Assembly (NCBI GenBank): GCA_051879215.1
Contig: JBJELP010000165.1
Location: forward strand, 1 to 36,994
Direction: 5' to 3'
DNA length: 36,994 nt
Source of the DNA: TWA4 sp051879215
GTDB lineage: Bacteria; Bacillota; Clostridia; Lachnospirales; Lachnospiraceae
Both the position numbers and the translations under genes were made by a program. Below, piece after piece: positions 15,679-24,342 of the stretch (position 1 is the first letter of the stretch; each line of letters opens with the position of its first letter). The notes under the pieces were generated by a model that was not told the DNA's origin, made no database searches, and was given only the letters and a program-made list of their open reading frames with translations.

Positions 15679-15707
15679 ATTATAGATTTTCCTAAAAAAT
15701 AAATCAA
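15679..15707 (-). promoter_or_regulatory. Sigma-A promoter of ftsH
   Basis: Minus strand: -35 TTGATT (15702-15707), 17-base spacer, perfect -10 TATAAT (15679-15684). Confidence 0.7.
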
Positions 15708-15775
15708 GACAATACACATAAAATTCAAAAAATCCGATTTTTACAATCTTTCTCCCGCCAAAAGTGCTACGATAA

Positions 15776-15791
15776 ATCACATTAATGTGAT
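15776..15791. promoter_or_regulatory. Perfect 16-base palindrome upstream of pyrG
   Basis: ATCACATTAATGTGAT reads the same on both strands. It lies about 100 bases before the pyrG start, just before a GGGG run that could be near the transcription start. It is likely a protein-binding site; the binder is unknown. Confidence 0.5.
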
Positions 15792-15887
15792 ACAAAGGGG
15801 AGCGTAAAGCGCGGAGATATCCGTTTGTATCATGGGAGCAGATCCGTTTGCTTCCAGCATCGCTAATGTACATAAGGAGGGAAAACT

Positions 15888-17507
15888 ATGCCAGTTAAAT
15901 ATGTTTTTGTAACCGGAGGTGTTGTATCCGGACTTGGAAAAGGTATTACTGCTGCTTCTCTGGGCCGTCTTCTGAAGGCAAGAGGTTATCATGTTACCAT
16001 GCAGAAATTTGATCCCTATATCAATATTGATCCCGGCACCATGAATCCCATCCAGCACGGTGAGGTATTTGTAACCGAAGACGGTACCGAAACCGATCTG
16101 GACCTTGGACACTACGAACGTTTCATTGATGAGAATCTGAACAAATACTCCAATGTAACAACCGGTAAAGTATATTCTGCTGTTATTGAAAAAGAACGCC
16201 GCGGCGACTTCGGAGGAGGTACCGTTCAGGTCATTCCTCATATAACCAACGAAATCAAAGGCCGTTTTTATAGAAATTACAATTCAGACTGTAAAGAAAA
16301 AACAGAAATCGCCATCATCGAAATCGGCGGTACCGTCGGTGACATCGAAAGCCAGCCATTTCTGGAATCCATCCGTCAGTTCCAGTATGATGTCGGCAAG
16401 GAAAATGCCATTCTGATTCATGTTACTCTGATTCCTTATCTGCGCTGTTCCGGAGAAATGAAAACCAAACCCACTCAGGCCAGTGTCAAAGCACTGCAGG
16501 GAATGGGTATTCAGCCGGATATCCTGGTCTGCCGTTCCGAACTCCCTCTGGATCAGAAAATAAAAGAAAAAATTGCAACCTTCTGCAACGTCCCTCCCCA
16601 TCGTGTTCTTCAGAATCTGGATGTGGAAGTCCTTTATGAAGCACCTCTGGCCATGGAAAAGGAACATCTGGCATCGGTTGTCTGCGAATGTCTCCATCTG
16701 GATTGTCCGGAACCGGATCTCGCTGAATGGACTGCCATGATCGATGCATGGAAGCATCCGGAACATAAGGTACGTATTGCTCTGGTTGGTAAATACATTG
16801 CCCTTCATGATGCATATATCAGCGTTGTGGAAGCCCTGAAACACGCAGGCTGTTTCCATCATGCGGAAGTGGAAATCAAATGGGTGGATTCGGAAACCGT
16901 TACCGATGAAAATGCAGAGGAAATCCTCCATGATGTATCCGGTATTCTGGTTCCCGGCGGATTTGGCGACAGAGGTATCGAAGGAAAGATCTCTGCCATC
17001 CGCTACGCCCGTGAAAAGAAAATACCGTTCCTCGGACTCTGTCTGGGCATGCAGCTTTCCATTGTGGAATTTGCAAGAAATGTTGTAGGCTATGCCGGAG
17101 CCCACAGTGCCGAACTGGATCCGAAAACCTCCCATCCCGTTATCCATCTGATGCCGGAGCAGGATGGAATCACAGACATCGGCGGTACATTAAGACTGGG
17201 GGCTTATCCCTGTATTCTGGACAAAGACAGTCTGGCATACCAGGTTTACGGTACAGAGCAGATTTCCGAACGTCACAGACACCGCTATGAAGTCAATAAT
17301 GACTATCGAAAAGTTCTGATTGAACACGGCATGGCCCTCTGCGGAAAGTCTCCTGACGGACGCATTGTGGAAATGTGCGAAATCAAGAATCACCCCTGGT
17401 TTATCGGAACACAGGCCCATCCGGAACTGAAGTCCCGTCCCAACCGCCCCCATCCCCTGTTCAGAGGATTTGTGGGTGCTGCATTAAACTGCAGCAATGG
17501 TCAATAA
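15888..17507 (+). CDS. pyrG: CTP synthase
   Basis: 539 residues, normal length. It makes CTP from UTP with glutamine as nitrogen donor. The N-terminal synthase domain starts with YVFVTGGVVSGLGKGITAASLG (P-loop-like) and has QKFDPYINIDPGTMNP and EDGTETDLDLGHYERF. The C-terminal class I glutaminase domain has the nucleophile cysteine in FLGLCLGMQ and the His-Glu pair in GTQAHPELKSRP. AAGGAGGG lies just before the ATG. It is a single gene, divergent from ftsH. No leader attenuator of the Bacillus type was seen. Confidence 0.98.
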   Translation: MPVKYVFVTGGVVSGLGKGITAASLGRLLKARGYHVTMQKFDPYINIDPGTMNPIQHGEVFVTEDGTETDLDLGHYERFIDENLNKYSNVTTGKVYSAVIEKERRGDFGGGTVQVIPHITNEIKGRFYRNYNSDCKEKTEIAIIEIGGTVGDIESQPFLESIRQFQYDVGKENAILIHVTLIPYLRCSGEMKTKPTQASVKALQGMGIQPDILVCRSELPLDQKIKEKIATFCNVPPHRVLQNLDVEVLYEAPLAMEKEHLASVVCECLHLDCPEPDLAEWTAMIDAWKHPEHKVRIALVGKYIALHDAYISVVEALKHAGCFHHAEVEIKWVDSETVTDENAEEILHDVSGILVPGGFGDRGIEGKISAIRYAREKKIPFLGLCLGMQLSIVEFARNVVGYAGAHSAELDPKTSHPVIHLMPEQDGITDIGGTLRLGAYPCILDKDSLAYQVYGTEQISERHRHRYEVNNDYRKVLIEHGMALCGKSPDGRIVEMCEIKNHPWFIGTQAHPELKSRPNRPHPLFRGFVGAALNCSNGQ

Positions 17508-17529
17508 CAAAAACAGTCATCATCTACGC

Positions 17530-17577
17530 TTGCAAAGATCCGACTTTGACTTCGGTTTGCAAATCAATCTTTTTCTT
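17530..17577 (+). terminator. Probable terminator of pyrG
   Basis: The hairpin pairs TTGCAAA (17530-17536) with TTTGCAA (17556-17562) and CCGA (17540-17543) with TCGG (17552-17555). TCTTTTTCTT follows after a few bases. The stem is moderate. Confidence 0.55.
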
Positions 17578-17629
17578 CCTGCATCACAGTGCATGAAAAG
17601 AAGTTATATTAGCTTTACCTGACCCGTTA

Positions 17630-17658
17630 TTGACAAAGAACTGCCTTACAATTAAAAT
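17630..17658 (+). promoter_or_regulatory. Sigma-A promoter of the CsoR-type gene
   Basis: Perfect -35 TTGACA (17630-17635), 17-base spacer, -10 TAAAAT (17653-17658). Transcription should start near 17665. Confidence 0.7.
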
Positions 17659-17672
17659 AGAAACAATGAATG

Positions 17673-17699
17673 GAAGAGCCTGAGTGATTCATGCTCTTC
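17673..17699 (+). promoter_or_regulatory. Hairpin at the 5' end of the CsoR-type leader
   Basis: GAAGAGC (17673-17679) pairs with GCTCTTC (17693-17699), followed by TTCTTTATTT. It lies within the first 35 bases of the predicted transcript, so it could be an operator, an attenuator-like terminator or a 5' stabiliser. Confidence 0.4.
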
Positions 17700-17737
17700 T
17701 TCTTTATTTACGCTAAGCTGACAGAGGAGGGCTCAAT

Positions 17738-18163
17738 ATGGCGCAGACGGAAAAACATACCAGAGGATATTCACATATAGAGAAGAACGAACATAATCAC
17801 ACTTCCGGGCAAAAGCATGAACACAGCCGTACTTCCGGACAGAAACATGAGCACAGCCACAATACGGAACAGAAGCATGAACACCACCATTCCGATATCG
17901 AACGCACCAAGCGTGTGAACCGCATGGCCCGGATCATCGGACATGCCAATAAAGTCAAAAGCATGATTGCGGAAGACGCCGACTGCACGGATATTCTGAT
18001 TCAGATGGCAGCTGTACGTGCCGCATTAACCAGTTTATCAAAACTGATTCTGGAAGAACATATCAATGAATGCATGACAGAAATGTCTGAATTTGAAAGT
18101 ATGGAAGATCGTCAGGATCACATTGACGGTCTGATGGATGTCATCAACCAGTTTGTAAAGTAA
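17738..18163 (+). CDS. CsoR/FrmR-family metal-sensing repressor with His-rich repeat extension
   Basis: 141 residues. Residues 53-140 form the CsoR (DUF156) helical domain, starting RTKRVNRMARIIGHANKVKSMI. The Cys-His-Cys metal site is intact: C83 (DADC), H108 (EEH) and C112 (NEC), as in the Cu(I) sensor CsoR. In front is an unusual extension of about 50 residues with three and a half 10-residue repeats (EHNHTSGQKH and variants) rich in histidine. GAGGAGGG precedes the ATG. The family releases DNA on metal or thiol signals. The His tail suggests nickel, zinc or cobalt handling but this is inference. It may share a transcript with the DUF554 gene 99 bases on. Confidence 0.88.
   Translation: MAQTEKHTRGYSHIEKNEHNHTSGQKHEHSRTSGQKHEHSHNTEQKHEHHHSDIERTKRVNRMARIIGHANKVKSMIAEDADCTDILIQMAAVRAALTSLSKLILEEHINECMTEMSEFESMEDRQDHIDGLMDVINQFVK
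17789..17896 (+). repeat. 30-bp in-frame tandem repeats coding the His-rich tail
   Basis: Three full copies (17789-17818, 17819-17848, 17849-17878) and a partial fourth. They code EHNHTSGQKH, EHSRTSGQKH, EHSHNTEQKH, then EHHHSD. Differences are mixed silent and coding, so the expansion is not very recent. Confidence 0.85.
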
Positions 18164-18262
18164 CACTTTTTGATCGACTTTTGGAAATCCGCCAATTTGT
18201 CTGCGGACAGATTTGCAGAGAAAATGAAAACAGTAAAATAAAGAAAGAAACAGGGAAAGCAT

Positions 18263-18940
18263 ATGTTAGGAACAATTGTCAACACCGGAACCATACTGGC
18301 CGGCAGTATTGCGGGCAGTATCTTAAAAAAAGGAATCAAAGAAGAATATCAGGGTGCATTATTCAATGCCATGGGACTGGCAGCTGCCGGTCTCGGAATC
18401 AATTCCGTTGTACAGAACATGCCCAAAAGCAATTATCCGGTTCTGTTCATCATCAGTCTGGCTCTGGGCAGTCTGATTGGTACGATTCCGGATCTTAATG
18501 GAAAATTTCAGCAGCTTTCTTCCCGCTTTTCCTTCGGGAAACTGGGTGAAGGGCTGTCCACCGGTATTCTGCTGTACTGCATCGGCACCCTTTCCATTCT
18601 GGGGCCCATCAACAGCGCACTGACCGGCGATAATACCTTTCTCTTCACCAATGCAACACTGGATCTGGTCACTTCCACCGTGCTTTCGGCCACCTACGGC
18701 ATCGGCATGACACTGGCCGCGCCGGTGCTTTTCTGCTGGCAGGGATCCATTTTCCTTCTGGCGAAGCTGCTTGGCAATTTCATGACTGCTGATATGATGA
18801 CGGAAATCTCCATAGTGGGCGGTTTCCTGATCGCCAGCTCCGGTATCTCCATTCTGGGAATCAAGGACTGCAAAACACTGAATATGCTGCCGTCTCTGAT
18901 TATTCCCGTTATCTGGTGCGGAATCATGACATTGATGTAA
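18263..18940 (+). CDS. DUF554 family membrane protein
   Basis: 225 residues, about seven hydrophobic helices. It begins MLGTIVNTGTILAGSIAGSILKKGI and contains NAMGLAAAGLGI, LALGSLIG and GEGLSTGILLYCIGTLSILGPI, which are typical of DUF554 (YdfK/YqgA-like) proteins. The function of the family is unknown; a transport role is assumed by many annotations without proof. The ribosome site (AGGGAAAG) is modest. It lies 99 bases after the CsoR-type gene with no terminator between, so it may be under that sensor. Confidence 0.88.
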   Translation: MLGTIVNTGTILAGSIAGSILKKGIKEEYQGALFNAMGLAAAGLGINSVVQNMPKSNYPVLFIISLALGSLIGTIPDLNGKFQQLSSRFSFGKLGEGLSTGILLYCIGTLSILGPINSALTGDNTFLFTNATLDLVTSTVLSATYGIGMTLAAPVLFCWQGSIFLLAKLLGNFMTADMMTEISIVGGFLIASSGISILGIKDCKTLNMLPSLIIPVIWCGIMTLM

Positions 18941-19075
18941 TCTTATCTGATTCTGTCTGATATCGGTTTCATTTCCTTTCGATTCGTTTTCTGAAGGATT
19001 GAAATAATGGAGGAGACAGTGGTATTTTCAGATATCTTTTACTGTCACCAGATCACATCAAATATAGGAGGGAAC

Positions 19076-20884
19076 ATGGAAAAAAAGCTTTTACATCGTA
19101 ACGAGGTTCCTGTAGAACTGACCTGGGATTTATCCCTGATTTATGAAAATGAAGATGCTCTGCATGCAGATATCCGCAAAGCAAAAGAACTGGCAGATGA
19201 AATTGAAAAGAAATACAAAGGGAATCTGTCTTCTGCAAAAAATATTGACGATTGCCTGACCATGATGCGTCAGCTTCTGGAAATTGAAACATTAATTTCG
19301 AATTACTGCGAGCTGGCCGTATCCGTTGACTATTCCGACAGTGCTGCCATGGATCTTCAGGGACAGACAGGCCGCACTATTTCTGCCATTGAAAGCCGGC
19401 TGAGTTTCGTGGAAAGTGAGATCATCCAACAGGATGAATGCATCTTGCAAGATGCCATTGAACTGGCCAGAGAGAATAAAAATTATCTTCAGGATATTCT
19501 CCGAAAAAAGCCGCATCATCTTCACCCGGAAGCAGAACGTGTGCTTGCTTCTCTTTCTGAGGCCATGAATGTACCGTATCAGTTATACGGACTGGCAAAA
19601 ATGGCGGACATGAAATTTGATTCATTTGAAGCAGATGGAAAAATATACCCTCTGGGATATACACTATTTGAAAATAATTATCAATATGAGGAAAATACAG
19701 CTGTCAGACGGAAAGCCTTTGATGCGTTTTCCGCCAAAATCCGCGAGTATGAAAATGTAACCGCAGGTGCCTATAATGCGCAGGTGCAGAATGAGAAAAC
19801 TATGGCAGCACTCCGGGGCTTTGATTCGGTTTTCGATTTTCTGCTGTTCCCACAGAAAGTCACCCGTGAAATGTATGACCGACAGATCGATCTGATTATG
19901 GAAAAGCTGGCTCCTCACATGAGAAAATATGCCAGACTTCTTCAAAAGCTCCACCATCTGGATATCATGACCTATGCCGATCTGAAGCTGCCTCTGGATC
20001 CGGAATACACGCCCCGTGTTTCCATCGAAGACTCCAGAGACTATATTGAAAAAGGTCTGTCCATCATGGGGGAGGATTATATTGCCATGATTCAGCAGGC
20101 ATACCATGAAAGATGGATTGATTTTGCCCAGAACAAAGGAAAATCCACCGGCGGCTTCTGCGCCAGCCCCTACGGAAAAGGATCCTTTATCCTGCTGTCC
20201 TGGAATGAACGGATGTCCGATGTCATGACTCTCGCCCACGAACTGGGACATGCCGGTCATTTTAAAAAATGCAATGCGGCCCAGTCCATTTACGATACCG
20301 ATGTTTCCACTTATTTCGTAGAAGCACCTTCCACCATGAATGAATTGCTGATGGCTCATTATCTGCTGAAAACCAGTGATGATAAACGTTTCCGCAGATG
20401 GGTTCTGTCCAATATGATCAGCAACACCTATTATCATAACTTTGTGACACATCTTCTGGAGGCTGCTTATCAACGGGAAGTATATCGAATCGTCGATGCA
20501 GGAGGCAGTGTTTCTGCTGAAGTTCTGAATTCATTATTCAGAAAGACCCTGGAAAAATTCTGGGGAGATGATGTGGTTCTCAATGATGGAGCGGAACTGA
20601 CCTGGATGCGCCAGCCCCATTATTATATGGGACTGTATTCCTATACCTACAGTGCCGGTCTGACCATTGCAACACAGGTCTGCAAACGGATCGAAACCGA
20701 AGGACAGCCTGCCGTAGATGACTGGAAAAAGGTACTGGAAGCCGGAAGCACACTGGATCCCATCGGTCTGGCAGCACTTGCCGGAATCGACATCACCACA
20801 GATGGCCCTCTGCTGGATACCATTGCATATATTGGCAATGTTATTGATGAAATCTGTCAGCTGTCAGAGGAAATTGCATTATAA
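19076..20884 (+). CDS. pepF: Oligoendopeptidase F (M3B metallopeptidase)
   Basis: 602 residues, the usual PepF length. It cuts short peptides in the cytoplasm. The zinc motif is HELGH (388-392) in TLAHELGHAGHF, with the third ligand E416 in YFVEAPSTMNELL. The N-terminal half is the helical PepF domain; the start MEKKLLHRNEVPVELTWDLS is typical. ATG 19076 follows AGGAGG by only four bases, which is short but acceptable; ATG 19007 would add 23 atypical residues. It is a single gene converging on the alpha-galactosidase gene. Confidence 0.95.
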   Translation: MEKKLLHRNEVPVELTWDLSLIYENEDALHADIRKAKELADEIEKKYKGNLSSAKNIDDCLTMMRQLLEIETLISNYCELAVSVDYSDSAAMDLQGQTGRTISAIESRLSFVESEIIQQDECILQDAIELARENKNYLQDILRKKPHHLHPEAERVLASLSEAMNVPYQLYGLAKMADMKFDSFEADGKIYPLGYTLFENNYQYEENTAVRRKAFDAFSAKIREYENVTAGAYNAQVQNEKTMAALRGFDSVFDFLLFPQKVTREMYDRQIDLIMEKLAPHMRKYARLLQKLHHLDIMTYADLKLPLDPEYTPRVSIEDSRDYIEKGLSIMGEDYIAMIQQAYHERWIDFAQNKGKSTGGFCASPYGKGSFILLSWNERMSDVMTLAHELGHAGHFKKCNAAQSIYDTDVSTYFVEAPSTMNELLMAHYLLKTSDDKRFRRWVLSNMISNTYYHNFVTHLLEAAYQREVYRIVDAGGSVSAEVLNSLFRKTLEKFWGDDVVLNDGAELTWMRQPHYYMGLYSYTYSAGLTIATQVCKRIETEGQPAVDDWKKVLEAGSTLDPIGLAALAGIDITTDGPLLDTIAYIGNVIDEICQLSEEIAL

Positions 20885-20984
20885 ACCATATCTCCAATGC
20901 AGGCTGAATAAAAGTATTTTTATCAGATATATCGTTTTCTCATAATCTGAACGATTTCATTCATTGAATAGAACCTATGCATAT

Positions 20985-21037
20985 AAAAAACCCTTAAGCA
21001 GGTTCTGGTTATTTGCTGTACCAGGTCTGCTTAAGGG
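20985..21037 (-). terminator. Rho-independent terminator of the alpha-galactosidase gene
   Basis: Arms CCCTTAAGCAG (20991-21001) and CTGCTTAAGGG (21027-21037), with an inner stem CTGGT/ACCAG. On the minus strand six T (20985-20990) follow. The plus strand lacks a T-run, so it serves mainly the minus gene; the hairpin may still shield pepF mRNA. Confidence 0.85.
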
Positions 21038-21121
21038 GAATTCTGTCACAATAATGCTCTTTTCATGTGAATCTCAAATCTGTTTTTCAATTCTTTCAAA
21101 CCGGTTCTGTGTGTCCCGTGG

Positions 21122-23347
21122 TTATTCTGCAGACAGCACATACACCCTTGAAGCGTAATCTTCACCCATCAGTTCTCTGATTTCCGGCATATCCGCTCCG
21201 CAGGAAGAATCCGATGTGCTCATACCGGCATACATCAGTTCATCACCGTAAGCACAGACACCGGTAATGCTGTTTTTATAACAGAATTCCGGATTCAGTC
21301 CTTTCGGATAAATTCTGGTATAGGATTCGTTGACACGGTTCAGGGTACGATACCATCCGATAATCGCTGTCTTCTGATCATGACTGACCACCATCCATGC
21401 GGCATCAGTGCATTCAAACGGACTCTGAAGGCGATAGAAGGTGCCATCCTGAATAATATCACGATATTTCTTCATAAACTGAATCTGTTCCTTCACTTCC
21501 TCCAGTTCTTCTTCCGTCAGCTGGTTCAGATCCAGTTCGTAGCCGAATGTTCCGAAATAAGCGACATTGGCTCTGGTGTGCAGAGGAGTATTGCGGTTCA
21601 GCTGATGGTTGGGCGTAATGGATACATGGCTTCCCATACTGCTGATGGGGTAACACATGGAAGTACCGTACTGAATTTTCACTCGTTCGATTGCATCTGT
21701 GTCATCGCTGGTCCATGCCTGCGGTGCGTAATACAGCATACCGGGATCGAAACGGGCTCCGCCGCTGGCACAGGATTCAAACAGAACATGGGGGAATTCA
21801 CTGGTCAGACGTTCATACAGATCATAAACCCCCAGGATATAACGATGGAATATTTCACCCTGCTGATCTGCAGGATATCCGTTGGAGAAGCACTCTGTGA
21901 TGCTGCGGTTCATATCCCATTTGATATAGGAAAGTCTGGATTCTCTCAGAATTTTTGACATCATTTCGTAGATACGGTCAACCACTTCTTTTCTGGAAAA
22001 ATCCAGTACATACTGGAAACGACCCTGAGATGCATGGCGTCCGGGTACGGACAGGATCCAGTCGGGGTGTTCCCGGTACAGGTCGGAATCTTTATTTACC
22101 ATTTCCGGCTCAAACCAGAGACCGAATTTCAGACCCAGTGCTTCGATTTTTTCGGACAGGCCATCGATACCGCAGGCCAGACGATCCGGGTTCACCACCC
22201 AGTCACCCAGACCAGCCCGTTCATGGGTACGTTTTCCGAACCAGCCGTCATCCAGAACAAATAATTCCACGCCGCATTCTTTAGCTTTGGATGCGATTTT
22301 CAGAAGTTTCTCTTCAGTAAAATCAAAATAGGTTGCTTCCCAGTTATTGATCAGAATGGGGCGGGGCTGATCTCTCCAGACACCTCTTGCCAGACGATGA
22401 CGATACAGTTTATGGAACGTCTGGCTGACACCATTCAGGCCCTGATCGGAGTAAACCATCACTGCTTCCGGGGACTGGAAGGAACATCCCTGTTCCAGCT
22501 TCCAGCAAAAATGCTCCGGATGAATACCCACCAGCACTCTGGTTACTTCGTAAGCATCCACTTCCGCCTGAATCTGGAAATTACCGCTGTACACAAAGGA
22601 AAATCCCATGGCTTCCCCTTTGAATTCATCTGTGGAAGGACGTTTCAGCATCATAAAAGGATTCTGCTGAGCAGAAGAATGACCACGCATGCTTTCCACA
22701 GCCTGTACACCCTTTGTCAGCTTTCTTGTGATGGGATTTCTTTCTCTTGCCCATGCACCGGACAGCTGAATCCAGTCATAATCACAATCCGGCAGATCCA
22801 GTGAAAGACTCATTACACGATTCAGAAATACCGTTTTCTCTCCTTCATTTACTGCTCTTGCATTGCGGGCAATCACACCGCCCTCTGCAAAAATAGTATA
22901 AGAGAGTTCCAGAACAACACCGGTCAGCTCATCTTTTAATGTAACGATCAGAGTATCTGCTTCTGCATCTTCTTCCACATAAGTCGCCGGTAAGCCGGTA
23001 AGAATCGGTTTTCCCTTCATAATCTGATGGGACTGATAGACAAAATCAGAAATATAGCTTCCATTCTCCTGAAGAACTTCAATTGCAGAATGTCTGAAAT
23101 CAGAAGAACCATACACAGGATATTCCTGTCTGATATTCTCCAGTGAAAAATGTCTGTCATCAAAAATACTGGGGCCCATAACGCGGGAATAAATCTCCAG
23201 AAGATGAGAAAAATCTTCCCGATCACGGATTGCTTTGCCGCAGTAAAGCTGTCCCAGATGACCATTTTCCAGCACCATCATAATATAGCTGATGGTATCA
23301 TTGAATAAGTGAAATGTCTTTGTGCTTTCATGAAAAACAATGCCCAT
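21122..23347 (-). CDS. Alpha-galactosidase, glycoside hydrolase family 36
   Basis: 741 residues, cytoplasmic (no signal peptide). It removes alpha-1,6-galactose from melibiose, raffinose and stachyose type sugars. The barrel domain holds the nucleophile D478 in YIKWDMNRS and the acid/base D548 in WTSDDTDA, with DDGWFGKR (366-373) and ESCASGGARFD (524-534). The N-terminal half is the beta-sandwich. The start at 23347 has AGGGAGG 6 bases upstream; a start at 23410 would read through the tandem repeats. An AraC-type gene lies just upstream on the same strand and likely regulates it. No sugar transporter is in the window. Confidence 0.95.
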   Translation of the reverse strand: MGIVFHESTKTFHLFNDTISYIMMVLENGHLGQLYCGKAIRDREDFSHLLEIYSRVMGPSIFDDRHFSLENIRQEYPVYGSSDFRHSAIEVLQENGSYISDFVYQSHQIMKGKPILTGLPATYVEEDAEADTLIVTLKDELTGVVLELSYTIFAEGGVIARNARAVNEGEKTVFLNRVMSLSLDLPDCDYDWIQLSGAWARERNPITRKLTKGVQAVESMRGHSSAQQNPFMMLKRPSTDEFKGEAMGFSFVYSGNFQIQAEVDAYEVTRVLVGIHPEHFCWKLEQGCSFQSPEAVMVYSDQGLNGVSQTFHKLYRHRLARGVWRDQPRPILINNWEATYFDFTEEKLLKIASKAKECGVELFVLDDGWFGKRTHERAGLGDWVVNPDRLACGIDGLSEKIEALGLKFGLWFEPEMVNKDSDLYREHPDWILSVPGRHASQGRFQYVLDFSRKEVVDRIYEMMSKILRESRLSYIKWDMNRSITECFSNGYPADQQGEIFHRYILGVYDLYERLTSEFPHVLFESCASGGARFDPGMLYYAPQAWTSDDTDAIERVKIQYGTSMCYPISSMGSHVSITPNHQLNRNTPLHTRANVAYFGTFGYELDLNQLTEEELEEVKEQIQFMKKYRDIIQDGTFYRLQSPFECTDAAWMVVSHDQKTAIIGWYRTLNRVNESYTRIYPKGLNPEFCYKNSITGVCAYGDELMYAGMSTSDSSCGADMPEIRELMGEDYASRVYVLSAE

Positions 23348-23374
23348 AACGAACCTCCCTGAAATCGTATATCT

Positions 23375-23438
23375 GGTATAAAAATAGTTTGGTATAAAGA
23401 TTATTTGCAATAAAGATTGTTTGCCGTAAAGACTGTTT
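23375..23438 (-). repeat. Four 16-bp tandem repeats upstream of the alpha-galactosidase gene
   Basis: Head-to-tail copies at 23375-23390, 23391-23406, 23407-23422 and 23423-23438. On the plus strand they share the pattern G(G/C)(T/A/C)(A/G)TAAA(A/G)A(T/C)(A/T)(G/A)TTT. A minus-strand TGCCTATAAT (-10 at 23455-23460) lies just upstream of the array. Degenerate direct repeats fit an AraC-family operator. Confidence 0.65.
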
Positions 23439-23495
23439 GCATTTCTTTTGGTTCATTATAGGCAATATCCTTTTTTTATGGCAGAATAATTTGTT

Positions 23496-24335
23496 TCACA
23501 AAGGTGGAAAAATGTTTCCTTTTGTTTTTCTGTATTCTTTAGGTGACATTCCATAATGTTGTTTAAAGGACTTGGAAAACGCTTTTGTGTCATAAAAGCC
23601 GCAGGACAGAGCAATTTCTTCCACTGTCATATTGGAAGTACGCAATAATTCCCTGGCTTTGGAAATGCGGAACCGGATCAGATATTCCTGAGGAGACATT
23701 CCACAGCTTCTTTCGAATAATTTATAAAGATAGCTGCGGCTGACACAGATTTCATTGGCTATGTCGGTCACACGGATTTTATTCTGATAATTGTTCCGAA
23801 TAAATCGAATGGCATTTTTCACATAGACACTTTCTTTATCCTGCTGTTCCCCTGCTTCCACCGGATTTTCTGTTAGTAATGCCAGAAAACTGTAAAACAA
23901 TCCCTGCAGCTGATACTGACTGCTTACGGATCCGGCATGAGTCCGGAGCATTTTCATAACAATCCGTTTCATTTCAGCCCCATGAACGGAGTAAAACACG
24001 GGCTGTTCTTCGCTGACACCTATATCATCCAGACACTTTCCGGCTTCTTTTCCGCCGAATCCAATCCAGATATAGGACCATGGATTGTCCTGATCCGCCT
24101 GATACCAGGTCAGCATCTCCGGTTCAATGAGAAATCCCTGACCGGCTGTCAGATGATAGGTACGATTTCCCGTCCGGTAAATACCCTTTCCTTCCAGAAT
24201 AAAATGAATAATATAATCGGCTCTTGCAGCATGACCGTAACTATGTTTCGGCTCACACTCCGAATATCCGCAAAAACTCATATACAGATCATCGAATCTA
24301 TGATCTTTTATATGCAGAACATAGGATTTTTCCAT
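23496..24335 (-). CDS. AraC-family transcriptional regulator
   Basis: 279 residues. The N-terminal 150 residues form an AraC-type cupin sugar-sensing domain (HAARADYIIHFILEGKGIYRTG, LTAGQGFLIEP). The C-terminal 100 residues hold two helix-turn-helix motifs: VTDIANEICVSRSYLYKLF and VEEIALSCGFYDTKAFSKSF followed by GMSPKEYR. The start at 24335 has GAGGAG upstream inside the end of the MATE gene; the start at 24374 lies within that gene and has no site. It probably activates the alpha-galactosidase gene 148 bases downstream in response to an alpha-galactoside. Confidence 0.93.
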   Translation of the reverse strand: MEKSYVLHIKDHRFDDLYMSFCGYSECEPKHSYGHAARADYIIHFILEGKGIYRTGNRTYHLTAGQGFLIEPEMLTWYQADQDNPWSYIWIGFGGKEAGKCLDDIGVSEEQPVFYSVHGAEMKRIVMKMLRTHAGSVSSQYQLQGLFYSFLALLTENPVEAGEQQDKESVYVKNAIRFIRNNYQNKIRVTDIANEICVSRSYLYKLFERSCGMSPQEYLIRFRISKARELLRTSNMTVEEIALSCGFYDTKAFSKSFKQHYGMSPKEYRKTKGNIFPPL

Positions 24336-24342
24336 TCTATTT

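Noticed and set aside
15792..15887. A Bacillus-type CTP attenuator before pyrG
   Set aside because: There is a GGGG run near the possible start, but no terminator hairpin with a T-run before the ATG.
17653..17737. A CsoR operator of the GC-rich copper type
   Set aside because: No C-tract/G-tract palindrome is present; only the hairpin described above.
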